Of a DNA stretch of 26,348 nucleotides, positions 8,236 to 15,497 are shown one piece after another. A model generated the notes under the pieces. The model did no database searches and was not told the origin of the DNA. It saw nothing but the letters and a program-made list of their open reading frames with translations. The position numbers and the translations under genes were made by a program. Origin of the DNA: CALFER01 sp964472395. GTDB taxonomy: Bacteria > CSSED10-310 > CALFER01. The first letter of the stretch is position 1. Each line of letters starts with the position of its first letter. Location: positions 1 to 26,348 of the forward strand of contig CAYYMM010000065.1 in NCBI GenBank assembly GCA_964472395.1, written 5' to 3'.

Positions 8236-9402
8236 ATGAATCTCGTCGCGATCACCGCATTCGGCCTCGAATCCTTTGTCAAACATGAACTCACTGCGTT
8301 GGGATTCCCCCCCTCCTCAGTCGACAACGGTCGCGTGTTCTTCGACGGCGATCCGCTCGCAATCGCTCAGACCAATCTCCAGCTTCGGGTCGCCGACAGG
8401 ATTCAGATCGTCCTGAGCCGCTTCCGATCGGAAGACTTCGACAGTTTTTTCGAGGGAATCCGCAGTGTGGCCTGGAAGGAATTCATCCCCGCGAATGCCC
8501 GGATCGTCGTCGCAGCACATTCAACAAAATCCACGCTGCGAAGTGCCGTCACGTGCCAGGCGATGGCCAAAAAAGCGATCACCGGCGTCCTGCTCGAAGG
8601 TCAGACCAGCCGCTGGCTGAAGGAAACCGGATCCGATGTACGGATCGATATCGGCATCCGCAACAACGACGTCACGATCGCTCTCGATACCAGCGGGGCC
8701 GGATTGCACAAGAGGGGATACCGGTTGGACACGGTCGAAGCGCCTTTACGCGAGACTCTTGCTGCGGCGATGATCATCGAAAGCCGCTGGAACCCCTCAC
8801 GGATACTGGCCGATCCATTCTGCGGCTCCGGAACAATCGCGATTGAAGCCGCGTTGATCGGCCGTCGCATTGCTCCGGGCATCCGCCGATCGTTCGCCGC
8901 AGAAAACTGGCCATGGATCCCCGGAACGATCTGGAAAGAGGCGCGGGCGAAGGCTCGCGAGGCGGAGATCCAGGAGAATTTCCACATTCTGGCTTCTGAT
9001 ATCGACTATTTCGCGCTGAAAGCCGCCGAGCAGAATGCGGAACGAGCCGGTGTCGCCCGCAACATCCGTTTCCAGAAGAAACCGGCATCCGAGTTTCGCT
9101 CTCGAAAAGCCTATGGATGCCTCGTCAGCAATCCCCCCTACGGCGAGCGAATCGGTGACCGCGAAACATCTGCACAACTCTATCGGGATCTCAAAGCCGT
9201 CTTCAGCAATCTCGATCGCTGGAGTGCCTTCATCCTGTCCGGACACGAGGATTTTCAGAAGCACTTCGGGAGATGCTCGAAAAATAGGAAACTTTACAAC
9301 AGCACCATCCGTTGCTACCTGTACGAATATCTCGGAGCGCTGCCGCCGATCGAGAAAGCACCATTACCCGGAGACGATCCGGCCGGTGGCGTCCAGAATT
9401 AA
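8236..9402 (+). CDS. THUMP-domain SAM-dependent RNA methyltransferase (RlmL/YpsC family)
   Basis: 388 aa from the ATG at 8236. This start matches the family N-terminus (MNLVAITAFGLESFVKHEL); a longer in-frame start at 8095 would overlap EF-G heavily. The N-terminal half (about 1-155) is the ferredoxin-like plus THUMP RNA-binding region. The C-terminal half is a Rossmann methyltransferase with DPFCGSGT (193-200) for SAM binding and the catalytic NPPY motif (299-302) typical of N2-guanine or N6-adenine methylation. The length equals the N-terminal enzyme of E. coli RlmL, which makes m2G2445 in 23S rRNA, so that is the likely reaction. No clear Shine-Dalgarno is seen; it lies 13 bases after EF-G and is probably co-transcribed with it. 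Its last 39 bases overlap the convergent APP1 gene. Confidence 0.92.
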   Translation: MNLVAITAFGLESFVKHELTALGFPPSSVDNGRVFFDGDPLAIAQTNLQLRVADRIQIVLSRFRSEDFDSFFEGIRSVAWKEFIPANARIVVAAHSTKSTLRSAVTCQAMAKKAITGVLLEGQTSRWLKETGSDVRIDIGIRNNDVTIALDTSGAGLHKRGYRLDTVEAPLRETLAAAMIIESRWNPSRILADPFCGSGTIAIEAALIGRRIAPGIRRSFAAENWPWIPGTIWKEARAKAREAEIQENFHILASDIDYFALKAAEQNAERAGVARNIRFQKKPASEFRSRKAYGCLVSNPPYGERIGDRETSAQLYRDLKAVFSNLDRWSAFILSGHEDFQKHFGRCSKNRKLYNSTIRCYLYEYLGALPPIEKAPLPGDDPAGGVQN

Positions 9403-10353
9403 TATCTCCTCCACCTGATCCGGAAATCTCCGCGCAATCTCGTGATACACCTCCGGATCCTTCTCGCCCGAATCTCCCACCAGCGTGAATCGGCGTGCCG
9501 GGAAACAGGTCAGAATCGCGGCGATCTGCTCCGTTTTCTGCTCATACGTCAGATTCTCGTTCGTTACCAGATTCTTCAGATCCCTCCAGGTATTGCGGCT
9601 GAGGAGGTTTTTCCGGGCATTTTTCATGTGGAATGAGCCTTCTGGAAAGGCGGGGCAGGTCGTGAGCAGAAACTCCGACAGAGGCTCGAAGAGTTGCCAC
9701 GGACTCCCGGATACGTAATGGAATGCGGCGTTCCTCCACGACCGATACAACTGCGCCATCTCCGCAACCGGCCTGTAATCTCGGAAGAACGTATTTAGAA
9801 TCACCTGTCTGCGACCTTCGGTGATCCCGGTTATCTTGATGGTGTCGTCGATATCCGAGATGACCGAATGCCCCTCTGGGCCGATCAGACGGATTCGGCC
9901 GGACCCGGAATGCTCGCGCGAAACAGCACGAATCGTTAACCAGCCGTCGTGCGACCCTTGCACCGCCAGAAGCTCATCCACTCGCCTTCTCGAGATTCGG
10001 ATATGGCCTTCGATCCGTCCATTCCGATCACTTCGGGGACATCGCCCTTTCAAGTTCGCAATCCGGAAACTTTCTCCGGAGGGATCCCCATCAAACATGA
10101 ACTCGACCCGCTCCAGGGATTCACTGTCCGCCACGAACGGCCGGATCCGGGATCGGAACAGGCCCAGTTCCTTCGGGTCCGAAACACCCAGTTTGCGAGC
10201 GCATTCGACTACCAGCCGTTCAACCGGTGTCCGGTATTCATGCACCCATATCCGCATCGGAATGATCCATTCCTCACCCGATAGATATCCGAATGTCGTA
10301 TAGAACGTCACTCGCTCATCATCGGGAAACAGACGGTTACAGAGGTGTCTCAA
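9364..10353 (-). CDS. APP1-family phosphatase (phosphatidate phosphatase APP1 catalytic domain, DUF2183)
   Basis: 329 aa. The start is TTG at 10353, supported by AGGAG 8 bases upstream inside the end of the preceding gene. The N-terminal 160 residues are a beta-rich domain. The catalytic part begins with ISDIDDTIKITG, whose DIDDT (167-171) is the DxDxT nucleophile motif of HAD-type phosphatases. VSGSPW and LVGDSGEKDPEVY (about 297-309) supply the later HAD motifs. This is the organisation of the domain in yeast App1, a Mg-dependent phosphatidate phosphatase; bacterial members are mostly uncharacterised, so the substrate here is uncertain. No signal peptide is visible. Only 16 bases separate it from the upstream membrane sulfatase-like gene, so the two probably form an operon acting on membrane lipids or their head groups. 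Confidence 0.88.
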   Translation of the reverse strand: MRHLCNRLFPDDERVTFYTTFGYLSGEEWIIPMRIWVHEYRTPVERLVVECARKLGVSDPKELGLFRSRIRPFVADSESLERVEFMFDGDPSGESFRIANLKGRCPRSDRNGRIEGHIRISRRRVDELLAVQGSHDGWLTIRAVSREHSGSGRIRLIGPEGHSVISDIDDTIKITGITEGRRQVILNTFFRDYRPVAEMAQLYRSWRNAAFHYVSGSPWQLFEPLSEFLLTTCPAFPEGSFHMKNARKNLLSRNTWRDLKNLVTNENLTYEQKTEQIAAILTCFPARRFTLVGDSGEKDPEVYHEIARRFPDQVEEILILDATGRIVSG

Positions 10354-10369
10354 TTGTTGGACTCCTGGT

Positions 10370-12403
10370 TCAGTTCAGATACCCCAGCACTTCCAGCTCT
10401 TCGCGCAATTCCTCCGATATCTCCTCCACCGGATGAGATTCGACCGGGGAATCACCCAATTCCGTCAACTGGTGACTTAAATCGTTCTGAAGGCCGCGAG
10501 CGATCTCTGGCTCGTCATCGATCCGGTTCAAGTGCTCTCCCGGATCCGATTCCAGGTTGAACAACTGGTCGCCGCACGAACTTCCAGCGATCAGCTTCCA
10601 CGGCGTTCGCTCGATCGATGCAATGTTCTCGGTACACAGGATCCGTCGCCCGTTGGTATAGATCGGATGCTGCGCCGAGAAGGTTTCAGAAACGACTCCG
10701 GAAACTGGAATTCGTTGCGGGGGGGCGATTCCGCCGGCTCGAAGAATTGCGTCGTGCAAAGCGGTGAAGTCTGTGACCTCCTCGACACCAACAGACGAAT
10801 TGGGTGAGGGGGTCGAGATAACCAGAGGCACATCCAGAAGCTCGCGATACAAAGACGTTGAGTGTTTGAGCATGCTGTGTTCGCCCAGGAACTCGCCATG
10901 ATCCGCCAGCACAGCGATCCAAGTGTTCCGGGAATCGAGCGCATCCAGCAGGCGGGTGAGGTGGCGATCGGTGTACCGGACTTCGGCGGCATACAGTTCC
11001 CTGAGAAAGGCGAGGTGGTCTGCGGACAGCTCGGCCCCACCCTCGATCATCGCTTTTTCGACAGCGCCAAGCGGTTCCCCCTGAAGCATCCAGTCCGTAT
11101 CGGGATGACTTCGGCGGATCGACCAGTATTCCGGAGGAATATATGGCGAGTGGGCGTCGAAGATGTTCACGACCAGAAAAAACGGGCGATCGTCCAGCGC
11201 CTTCAGCACCTCAAGCGTCTCGTCGACAATGACCTCCGCGTTCCGGTACGGCGTCGCCGATTCATATCCATACGCCGGAAAACCCAGACTTTCGATGATC
11301 CGACGCAGCGGGTAGCATCGATCGATGAGTTGCTTGCGGATGAATCGCCCTGCCTCGTTCCGATCGACGCTGTAATACCGAAAACCCTGATCCAGCCCGA
11401 ACCTCGGATCAAACACCGCATAATTTCCCGAAACGGCGGCCGTCACATATCCGTTGTCCGTAAACCGTTCCGCAAGACAGACCGCATCACGACTCAGTGG
11501 ATAACCGAATTCCGGAGCGTTTTCATCGCTTCGATCCGGACGGTGCGCCCCATGACGACTCGACAACAGACCGGTGAACAGCGAAGCCGTAGAAGGCAAC
11601 GTAGAGGGAGATGGAGCGATCATCGCACCGACACCGCCTCGATCCGCCGCCCATGTGACAAGTCCGGGAGTGGCCGAATTGCCAGCGAAACCCGGATCGA
11701 TGACATCACGGCGTGTCGCATCCAGGATGATGATGGCCACATTCGTTTTCGAGGAATCGACCGGCACGTCCAGCGGCACACGGAACGATCGGCGCTCCGA
11801 CCAGCCATGCATCAGGGATGCCGTAAGCGCAAGGATCAGGATGACGATCGTCGCGCGCGGCTTCACATAGCGTGCCGCATATTCAGATGCGCGAATCAGC
11901 AGCATGACCATGACCGCCCAGACCAGATTGGTCCAGTTACCCTGCCGGATGAGCGAGCCCTTTGCGAGAAGCGAAGCAATCAACCCTCCCGCAAGGTACG
12001 GAAACAGGCGCGCGGAACACGCCGGCGGATTGCGGAAGAGATAGATCGAGAGAAACAGCAGCAGTGGGAGACCGATTGCGACGATCCGGATATCGAGACC
12101 GCGTTCGCCGGAGAGCAGCACCATGGAGGAGAGACCCAGACTGATTCCCGAAAGGGATGAGATTTTCCAGCCAAAGAGCAATCCCGAAATGTGCAAAACA
12201 GCGGCAACGAGTATAAATGGAATGACCAGAATGCCGTGGAACAGAATGACACGGAGGAGTAGCTCGATGGGCGGAGGGAACAACCGGGCAAACAGAGCCA
12301 GAAGTTCGACGGAGAGCACGGCAGCGATCGCTGCGACCGGGCCGAACACGTCTGGCCGCATGATCCCGTGCTGCTCGACCGGTTTGTTTTCGATCTTCGT
12401 CAT
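10370..12403 (-). CDS. Membrane-anchored sulfatase-like enzyme (alkaline phosphatase superfamily) with Thr at the nucleophile position
   Basis: 677 aa from the ATG at 12403. An in-frame ATG at 12526 exists, but it would add a segment without similarity and lies upstream of the best promoter. About seven hydrophobic segments (near residues 18-43, 46-75, 80-98, 103-123, 133-150, 158-178, 183-200) precede a catalytic domain at about 220-600. That domain has the metal-binding NVAIIILDATR (Asp228), PFFLVVNIFDAHSPY and LADHGEFLGEH motifs. At the position of the formylglycine Cys or Ser (C/S-x-P-x-R) it has T-L-P-S-T with Thr268. True sulfatases need Cys or Ser, whereas phosphoethanolamine transferases and LtaS use Thr. 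It may therefore be a phospho-transferase or phosphodiesterase rather than a sulfatase. The C-terminal EELREELEVLGYLN is typical of sulfatase-like families. Confidence 0.87.
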   Translation of the reverse strand: MTKIENKPVEQHGIMRPDVFGPVAAIAAVLSVELLALFARLFPPPIELLLRVILFHGILVIPFILVAAVLHISGLLFGWKISSLSGISLGLSSMVLLSGERGLDIRIVAIGLPLLLFLSIYLFRNPPACSARLFPYLAGGLIASLLAKGSLIRQGNWTNLVWAVMVMLLIRASEYAARYVKPRATIVILILALTASLMHGWSERRSFRVPLDVPVDSSKTNVAIIILDATRRDVIDPGFAGNSATPGLVTWAADRGGVGAMIAPSPSTLPSTASLFTGLLSSRHGAHRPDRSDENAPEFGYPLSRDAVCLAERFTDNGYVTAAVSGNYAVFDPRFGLDQGFRYYSVDRNEAGRFIRKQLIDRCYPLRRIIESLGFPAYGYESATPYRNAEVIVDETLEVLKALDDRPFFLVVNIFDAHSPYIPPEYWSIRRSHPDTDWMLQGEPLGAVEKAMIEGGAELSADHLAFLRELYAAEVRYTDRHLTRLLDALDSRNTWIAVLADHGEFLGEHSMLKHSTSLYRELLDVPLVISTPSPNSSVGVEEVTDFTALHDAILRAGGIAPPQRIPVSGVVSETFSAQHPIYTNGRRILCTENIASIERTPWKLIAGSSCGDQLFNLESDPGEHLNRIDDEPEIARGLQNDLSHQLTELGDSPVESHPVEEISEELREELEVLGYLN

Positions 12404-12460
12404 TGTGAGGTGTTCTCGATCGGCTGAAGGGTTGAAGTGTGCGAACGAGTGAATACGGAT

Positions 12461-12489
12461 ACAATAGATAAGAAGGGCGAAGGGAGCAA
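12461..12489 (-). promoter_or_regulatory. Weak candidate promoter for the sulfatase-like/APP1 pair
   Basis: On the minus strand TTGCTC (12484-12489), a 17-base spacer and TATTGT (12461-12466) precede the ATG at 12403 by about 50 bases. The match is moderate, but the position favours 12403 over 12526 as the start of the sulfatase-like protein. I see no good Shine-Dalgarno for that start. Confidence 0.35.
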
Positions 12490-12527
12490 CAGAGAGAGGA
12501 CGGGGAGCGCAGGAACGATTCAACATC

Positions 12528-12556
12528 TTGACATCCAGAATGACGTCTAATTAAAT
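12528..12556 (+). promoter_or_regulatory. Promoter of the dtxR-feoA / feoB operon
   Basis: A perfect -35 box TTGACA (12528-12533), a 17-base spacer and TTAAAT (12551-12556) predict transcription from about 12563. The -10 box lies inside the first palindrome (12546-12560), and the second palindrome lies in the leader. AAGGAG (12595-12600) is the ribosome-binding site of the regulator gene. Confidence 0.65.
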
Positions 12557-12560
12557 TAGA
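12546..12560. promoter_or_regulatory. Operator-like palindrome over the -10 box
   Basis: TCTAATTAAATTAGA is a perfect 7-1-7 inverted repeat. It covers the -10 box of the iron operon, where a bound repressor would block RNA polymerase. Its TTAG/CTAA half-sites resemble those of DtxR-family operators. Confidence 0.5.
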
Positions 12561-12573
12561 ATTGTCTGAATTG

Positions 12574-12589
12574 ATTAGGTCCACCTAAT
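12574..12589. promoter_or_regulatory. DtxR-type operator in the leader of the iron operon
   Basis: ATTAGGTCCACCTAAT is a perfect 7-2-7 inverted repeat. Its TTAGGT / ACCTAA half-sites match the outer half-sites of the Corynebacterium DtxR box. It sits at about +12 to +27, with its centre about 28 bases from the centre of the upstream palindrome. Autoregulation by the adjacent DtxR-FeoA protein is the natural reading. Confidence 0.65.
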
Positions 12590-12606
12590 TTAATAAGGAG
12601 CAGATC

Positions 12607-13362
12607 ATGGCGAACATCGGGACATTTTCGGAAAGCCTCGAAGATTATCTCGAGATCATCTACCAGTTGATCCAGGAAAAAACCGTGGCCCGCGTCAAGG
12701 ATATCGCGGAACATCGTTCGGTCTCGATGCCCTCCGTCGTTACCGCCCTCAAGCGTCTCGAACGGGAGAACCTGATCGTCTACCATGCCCGTGAATTCGT
12801 TCAACTCACTCCGGAAGGTGAAAAACTGGCGGTCCGCATCCTGTCGCGGCATGAGTTCTTCAAAAGTTTTCTCGTGTCCTTGCTGAATGTATCGGAAGAC
12901 ACCGCGGAGAAGGATGCCTGTTCTATCGAGCATCACATCAGCCCCGAGACACTTCGCAAACTAGTGGGTTTCTTCGAATTTATCGATACGCTCCACCCGA
13001 ACATCAAAACCGGCTTTCTGGATTACTGCAATCACATCGGCAATCAGATGAACGACATCAGTTGTCATTCGCCGACCTGTCCGTATCGGGAAGAGAGGAA
13101 GAAGCAACTCGAGACCGCCCGGTCGTTGTCGCACCTCAAACCCGGCGAACGCGGACACGTCTGGAGGCTACTGGGAACACCGGCCATCCGCCAGCGTCTG
13201 ATCGACATGGGACTATTGCCGAATGTCGAGGTCACGATCGAGCGTGTCGCGCCGTTGGGGGATCCGATTGAGATCAAACTGCGCGGGTATCATCTCTCCT
13301 TGCGAAAAGGCGAGGCCGACGCCATCCTGCTTCAACCTGCCACGGCATCTGATGCCGCATGA
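12607..13362 (+). CDS. DtxR/MntR-family metal-dependent repressor with C-terminal FeoA domain
   Basis: 251 aa; the ATG follows AAGGAG by 6 bases. Residues 1-70 are a winged helix-turn-helix and 71-145 the dimerisation and metal-binding domain. Aligned by eye, Asp13 and Glu16 correspond to MntR Asp8 and Glu11, His82 to MntR His77, and Cys105, Glu108 and His109 to DtxR Cys102, Glu105 and His106. The site is thus a hybrid of MntR-like and DtxR-like ligands. A linker holds three more Cys (141, 153, 158). Residues about 177-245 are a FeoA (SH3-like) domain: GERGHVWRLLG, RLIDMGLLP, VAPLGDPIEIKLRGYHLSLRK. It likely represses iron uptake when Fe(II) is plentiful, and the FeoA part could also act on FeoB. 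The stop overlaps the feoB start by 4 bases (ATGA). No separate feoA gene is visible. Confidence 0.92.
   Translation: MANIGTFSESLEDYLEIIYQLIQEKTVARVKDIAEHRSVSMPSVVTALKRLERENLIVYHAREFVQLTPEGEKLAVRILSRHEFFKSFLVSLLNVSEDTAEKDACSIEHHISPETLRKLVGFFEFIDTLHPNIKTGFLDYCNHIGNQMNDISCHSPTCPYREERKKQLETARSLSHLKPGERGHVWRLLGTPAIRQRLIDMGLLPNVEVTIERVAPLGDPIEIKLRGYHLSLRKGEADAILLQPATASDAA
13343..13357 (+). promoter_or_regulatory. Hairpin immediately before the feoB start
   Basis: CGGCAT and ATGCCG (13343-13348, 13352-13357) form a perfect 6-bp stem with a 3-base loop, ending one base before the feoB ATG at 13359. No Shine-Dalgarno is visible for feoB, so translation is probably coupled to the upstream gene, whose stop overlaps the start. 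Confidence 0.35.
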
Positions 13363-15497
13363 GTCAATCCCGAAACATGCCTGCCTCGCAAAAACCCACC
13401 GAAATGCTCGTCGCGCTCGCGGGAAACCCGAATTCCGGAAAAACCTCGCTGTTCAACACCCTGACCGGTGCGCATCAGCATGTCGGGAACTATCCCGGGG
13501 TCACCGTCGAGAAGGTCGAGGGGCGTGTGCTGCACGCAGGTCATTCCATCCGCATCGTCGATCTGCCTGGAATCTACAGTCTGACCTCCTATTCTCTTGA
13601 GGAGACCATCGCCCGTACCTTTCTGGTGACCGAAAAGCCCGATGTTGTAGTCAATGTTGTGGATGCGACCAATCTGGAGCGCAACCTGTATCTCACGGTC
13701 CAACTCCTCGAAATGGGTGTTCGCGTCATCGTCGTGCTGAACATGATGGATGAACTCAAGGAACGCGGCATTGTGCTCGACACCGATACGATCTCGCGCA
13801 GAATCGAATGTCCCGTCGTAGAAACGATTGCGAGCAAAGGGGTGGGGATCGATCTGTTGATGGAACGGATTCTGGAAGTTCGCACCCATCCGTGGCCAAT
13901 TCCGAAAGTCAATTATCTGAACGAGTTGGGCCGAGAGATTGAGACATTGATCCCGATTGTCAACGCATTCGACGGTATCCCATTTCATGCTCAGTTTGCC
14001 GCCATGAAACTGCTCGAGAACGACGAGGATGTCACGCGGTTGTTCCGAAATAAACAGGCGACCGCCGAGCTGTTTGCACGGGTGGATCGCAGCATCCGTC
14101 GTCTCGAAATCGTAACCGGTTATCCTCCTCAGGTGTTGATCGGCGATCGGCGCTATGGATTCGCCAGCGGTGTGACCCGTGAGGCAACCATATCCAAACC
14201 TTTGATCGACCGGATCTCGCTGACCGAGAAGATCGACACGGTTGTCACTCATCGAATACTCGGCATCCCCTTCTTTTTGCTAACGATGTATGCCGTGTTT
14301 TTCATGACGTTCAATCTCGGTGAGATTCCCATGCAATGGATCGAATCGGCTCTCGCGCTGTTTTCGGACCGGATCGGGCTCTGGTGGACGCCGGATCGGC
14401 TGCCGCTTCTCCGGTCGCTGTTTCTCGATGGGATCGTCGGCGGAGTCGGCGGCGTGATCGCTTTCCTCCCCAACATCGTCCTTCTGTTCATCGGTATCGC
14501 GTTTCTCGAAGACACCGGCTACATGGCGCGGATCGCGTTCATCATGGACAAGGTGATGATGAAGATCGGGCTGCACGGTCGGAGTTTCATCCCGTTGATC
14601 ATCGGTTTCGGATGCACGGTGCCAGCGATCATGGCGACGCGGACGATCCGGTCCGAGCGAACCCGGCTGACCACGATCATGATTTTGCCACTGATGTCGT
14701 GCGGCGCACGACTGACGATCTACCTTCTCATCATTCCGGCTTTCTTTCCGGCGAACATGCGGGCAACCGTACTGTGGCTGCTCTATCTGACCGGCATCCT
14801 TCTTGCTTTGCTTATCGCCCGGATTCTTCGCCAGACATTGTTTCGAGGCGACGCAGAACCGTTCGTCATGGAATTACCTCCATATCGACTTCCAAGCGTC
14901 CGGTCTGTTTTGATTCACATGTGGGAACGGTCCTGGCTGTACCTGCAGAAAGCGGGAACGATCATTCTTGCCGTTTCGATCCTGCTCTGGGGGTTGCTGA
15001 CGTTCCCGGTCCGGACGAGTTTCGATGTGGATCAGAAAATCGCGGCGGGTGCACAGATTCCGGAGGATGATGTCGAGCGGATGCGTTCCGCCGAGCGTCT
15101 TGAATACTCGCTCGCGGGACGCATCGGCATGCTGATGGAGCCGGCCATCCGTCCGATGGGATTCGACTGGAGGATCGGGACAGCCTTCATTGGAGCGATT
15201 GCGGCAAAGGAGCTGTTCGTCGCACAGATCGGAATCGTTTTTTCGCTCGGGAGCGGTATTGAGCATGGCGATGCCCTGAGAAATCTGCTCCGGAAGGAAT
15301 ACGCGCCGTTGACCGGGTTGAGCATGGCGCTCTTTGCCCTGATCGCCCTTCCCTGCTCGGCGACCTTCGCCGTGACCCGCCGGGAATCCGGTTCGTGGAA
15401 GTGGGCGTTTTTCCAGTGGGCGGGGCTGACCGCAATCGGCTGGATCGTCGCGACAACAGTGTATCAGGTCGGCACTCTGGCCGGGATCATGGTGTGA
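13359..15497 (+). CDS. feoB: Ferrous iron transport protein B
   Basis: 712 aa, somewhat shorter than E. coli FeoB (773). Inner-membrane Fe(II) uptake protein. The cytoplasmic G domain has GNPNSGKTS (G1), DLPGIYS (G3), NMMD (G4) and ASKG (G5), followed by a helical GDI-like domain to about residue 280. The membrane part starts at about 305 and contains both Gate regions: FIPLIIGFGCTVPAIMATRTI, with the conserved Cys, and LMSCGARLTIY. Two usual residues differ: Thr replaces the common Asn in GFGCN, and Thr replaces Pro in SC-ARLP. The C-terminal helices are complete, ending near GWIVATTVYQVGTLAG. It is co-transcribed with the DtxR-FeoA gene and overlaps the convergent propeller gene by 11 bases. 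Confidence 0.96.
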   Translation: MSQSRNMPASQKPTEMLVALAGNPNSGKTSLFNTLTGAHQHVGNYPGVTVEKVEGRVLHAGHSIRIVDLPGIYSLTSYSLEETIARTFLVTEKPDVVVNVVDATNLERNLYLTVQLLEMGVRVIVVLNMMDELKERGIVLDTDTISRRIECPVVETIASKGVGIDLLMERILEVRTHPWPIPKVNYLNELGREIETLIPIVNAFDGIPFHAQFAAMKLLENDEDVTRLFRNKQATAELFARVDRSIRRLEIVTGYPPQVLIGDRRYGFASGVTREATISKPLIDRISLTEKIDTVVTHRILGIPFFLLTMYAVFFMTFNLGEIPMQWIESALALFSDRIGLWWTPDRLPLLRSLFLDGIVGGVGGVIAFLPNIVLLFIGIAFLEDTGYMARIAFIMDKVMMKIGLHGRSFIPLIIGFGCTVPAIMATRTIRSERTRLTTIMILPLMSCGARLTIYLLIIPAFFPANMRATVLWLLYLTGILLALLIARILRQTLFRGDAEPFVMELPPYRLPSVRSVLIHMWERSWLYLQKAGTIILAVSILLWGLLTFPVRTSFDVDQKIAAGAQIPEDDVERMRSAERLEYSLAGRIGMLMEPAIRPMGFDWRIGTAFIGAIAAKELFVAQIGIVFSLGSGIEHGDALRNLLRKEYAPLTGLSMALFALIALPCSATFAVTRRESGSWKWAFFQWAGLTAIGWIVATTVYQVGTLAGIMV

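Noticed and set aside
10862..12160. 432-codon plus-strand open frame
   Set aside because: It lies wholly antisense to the sulfatase-like gene, is very rich in Arg and His, and has no domain-like pattern or ribosome-binding site.
12404..12526. Longer N-terminus for the sulfatase-like protein starting at 12526
   Set aside because: The extra 41 residues have no clear role, the start has no good ribosome-binding site, and it would place the candidate promoter inside the gene.
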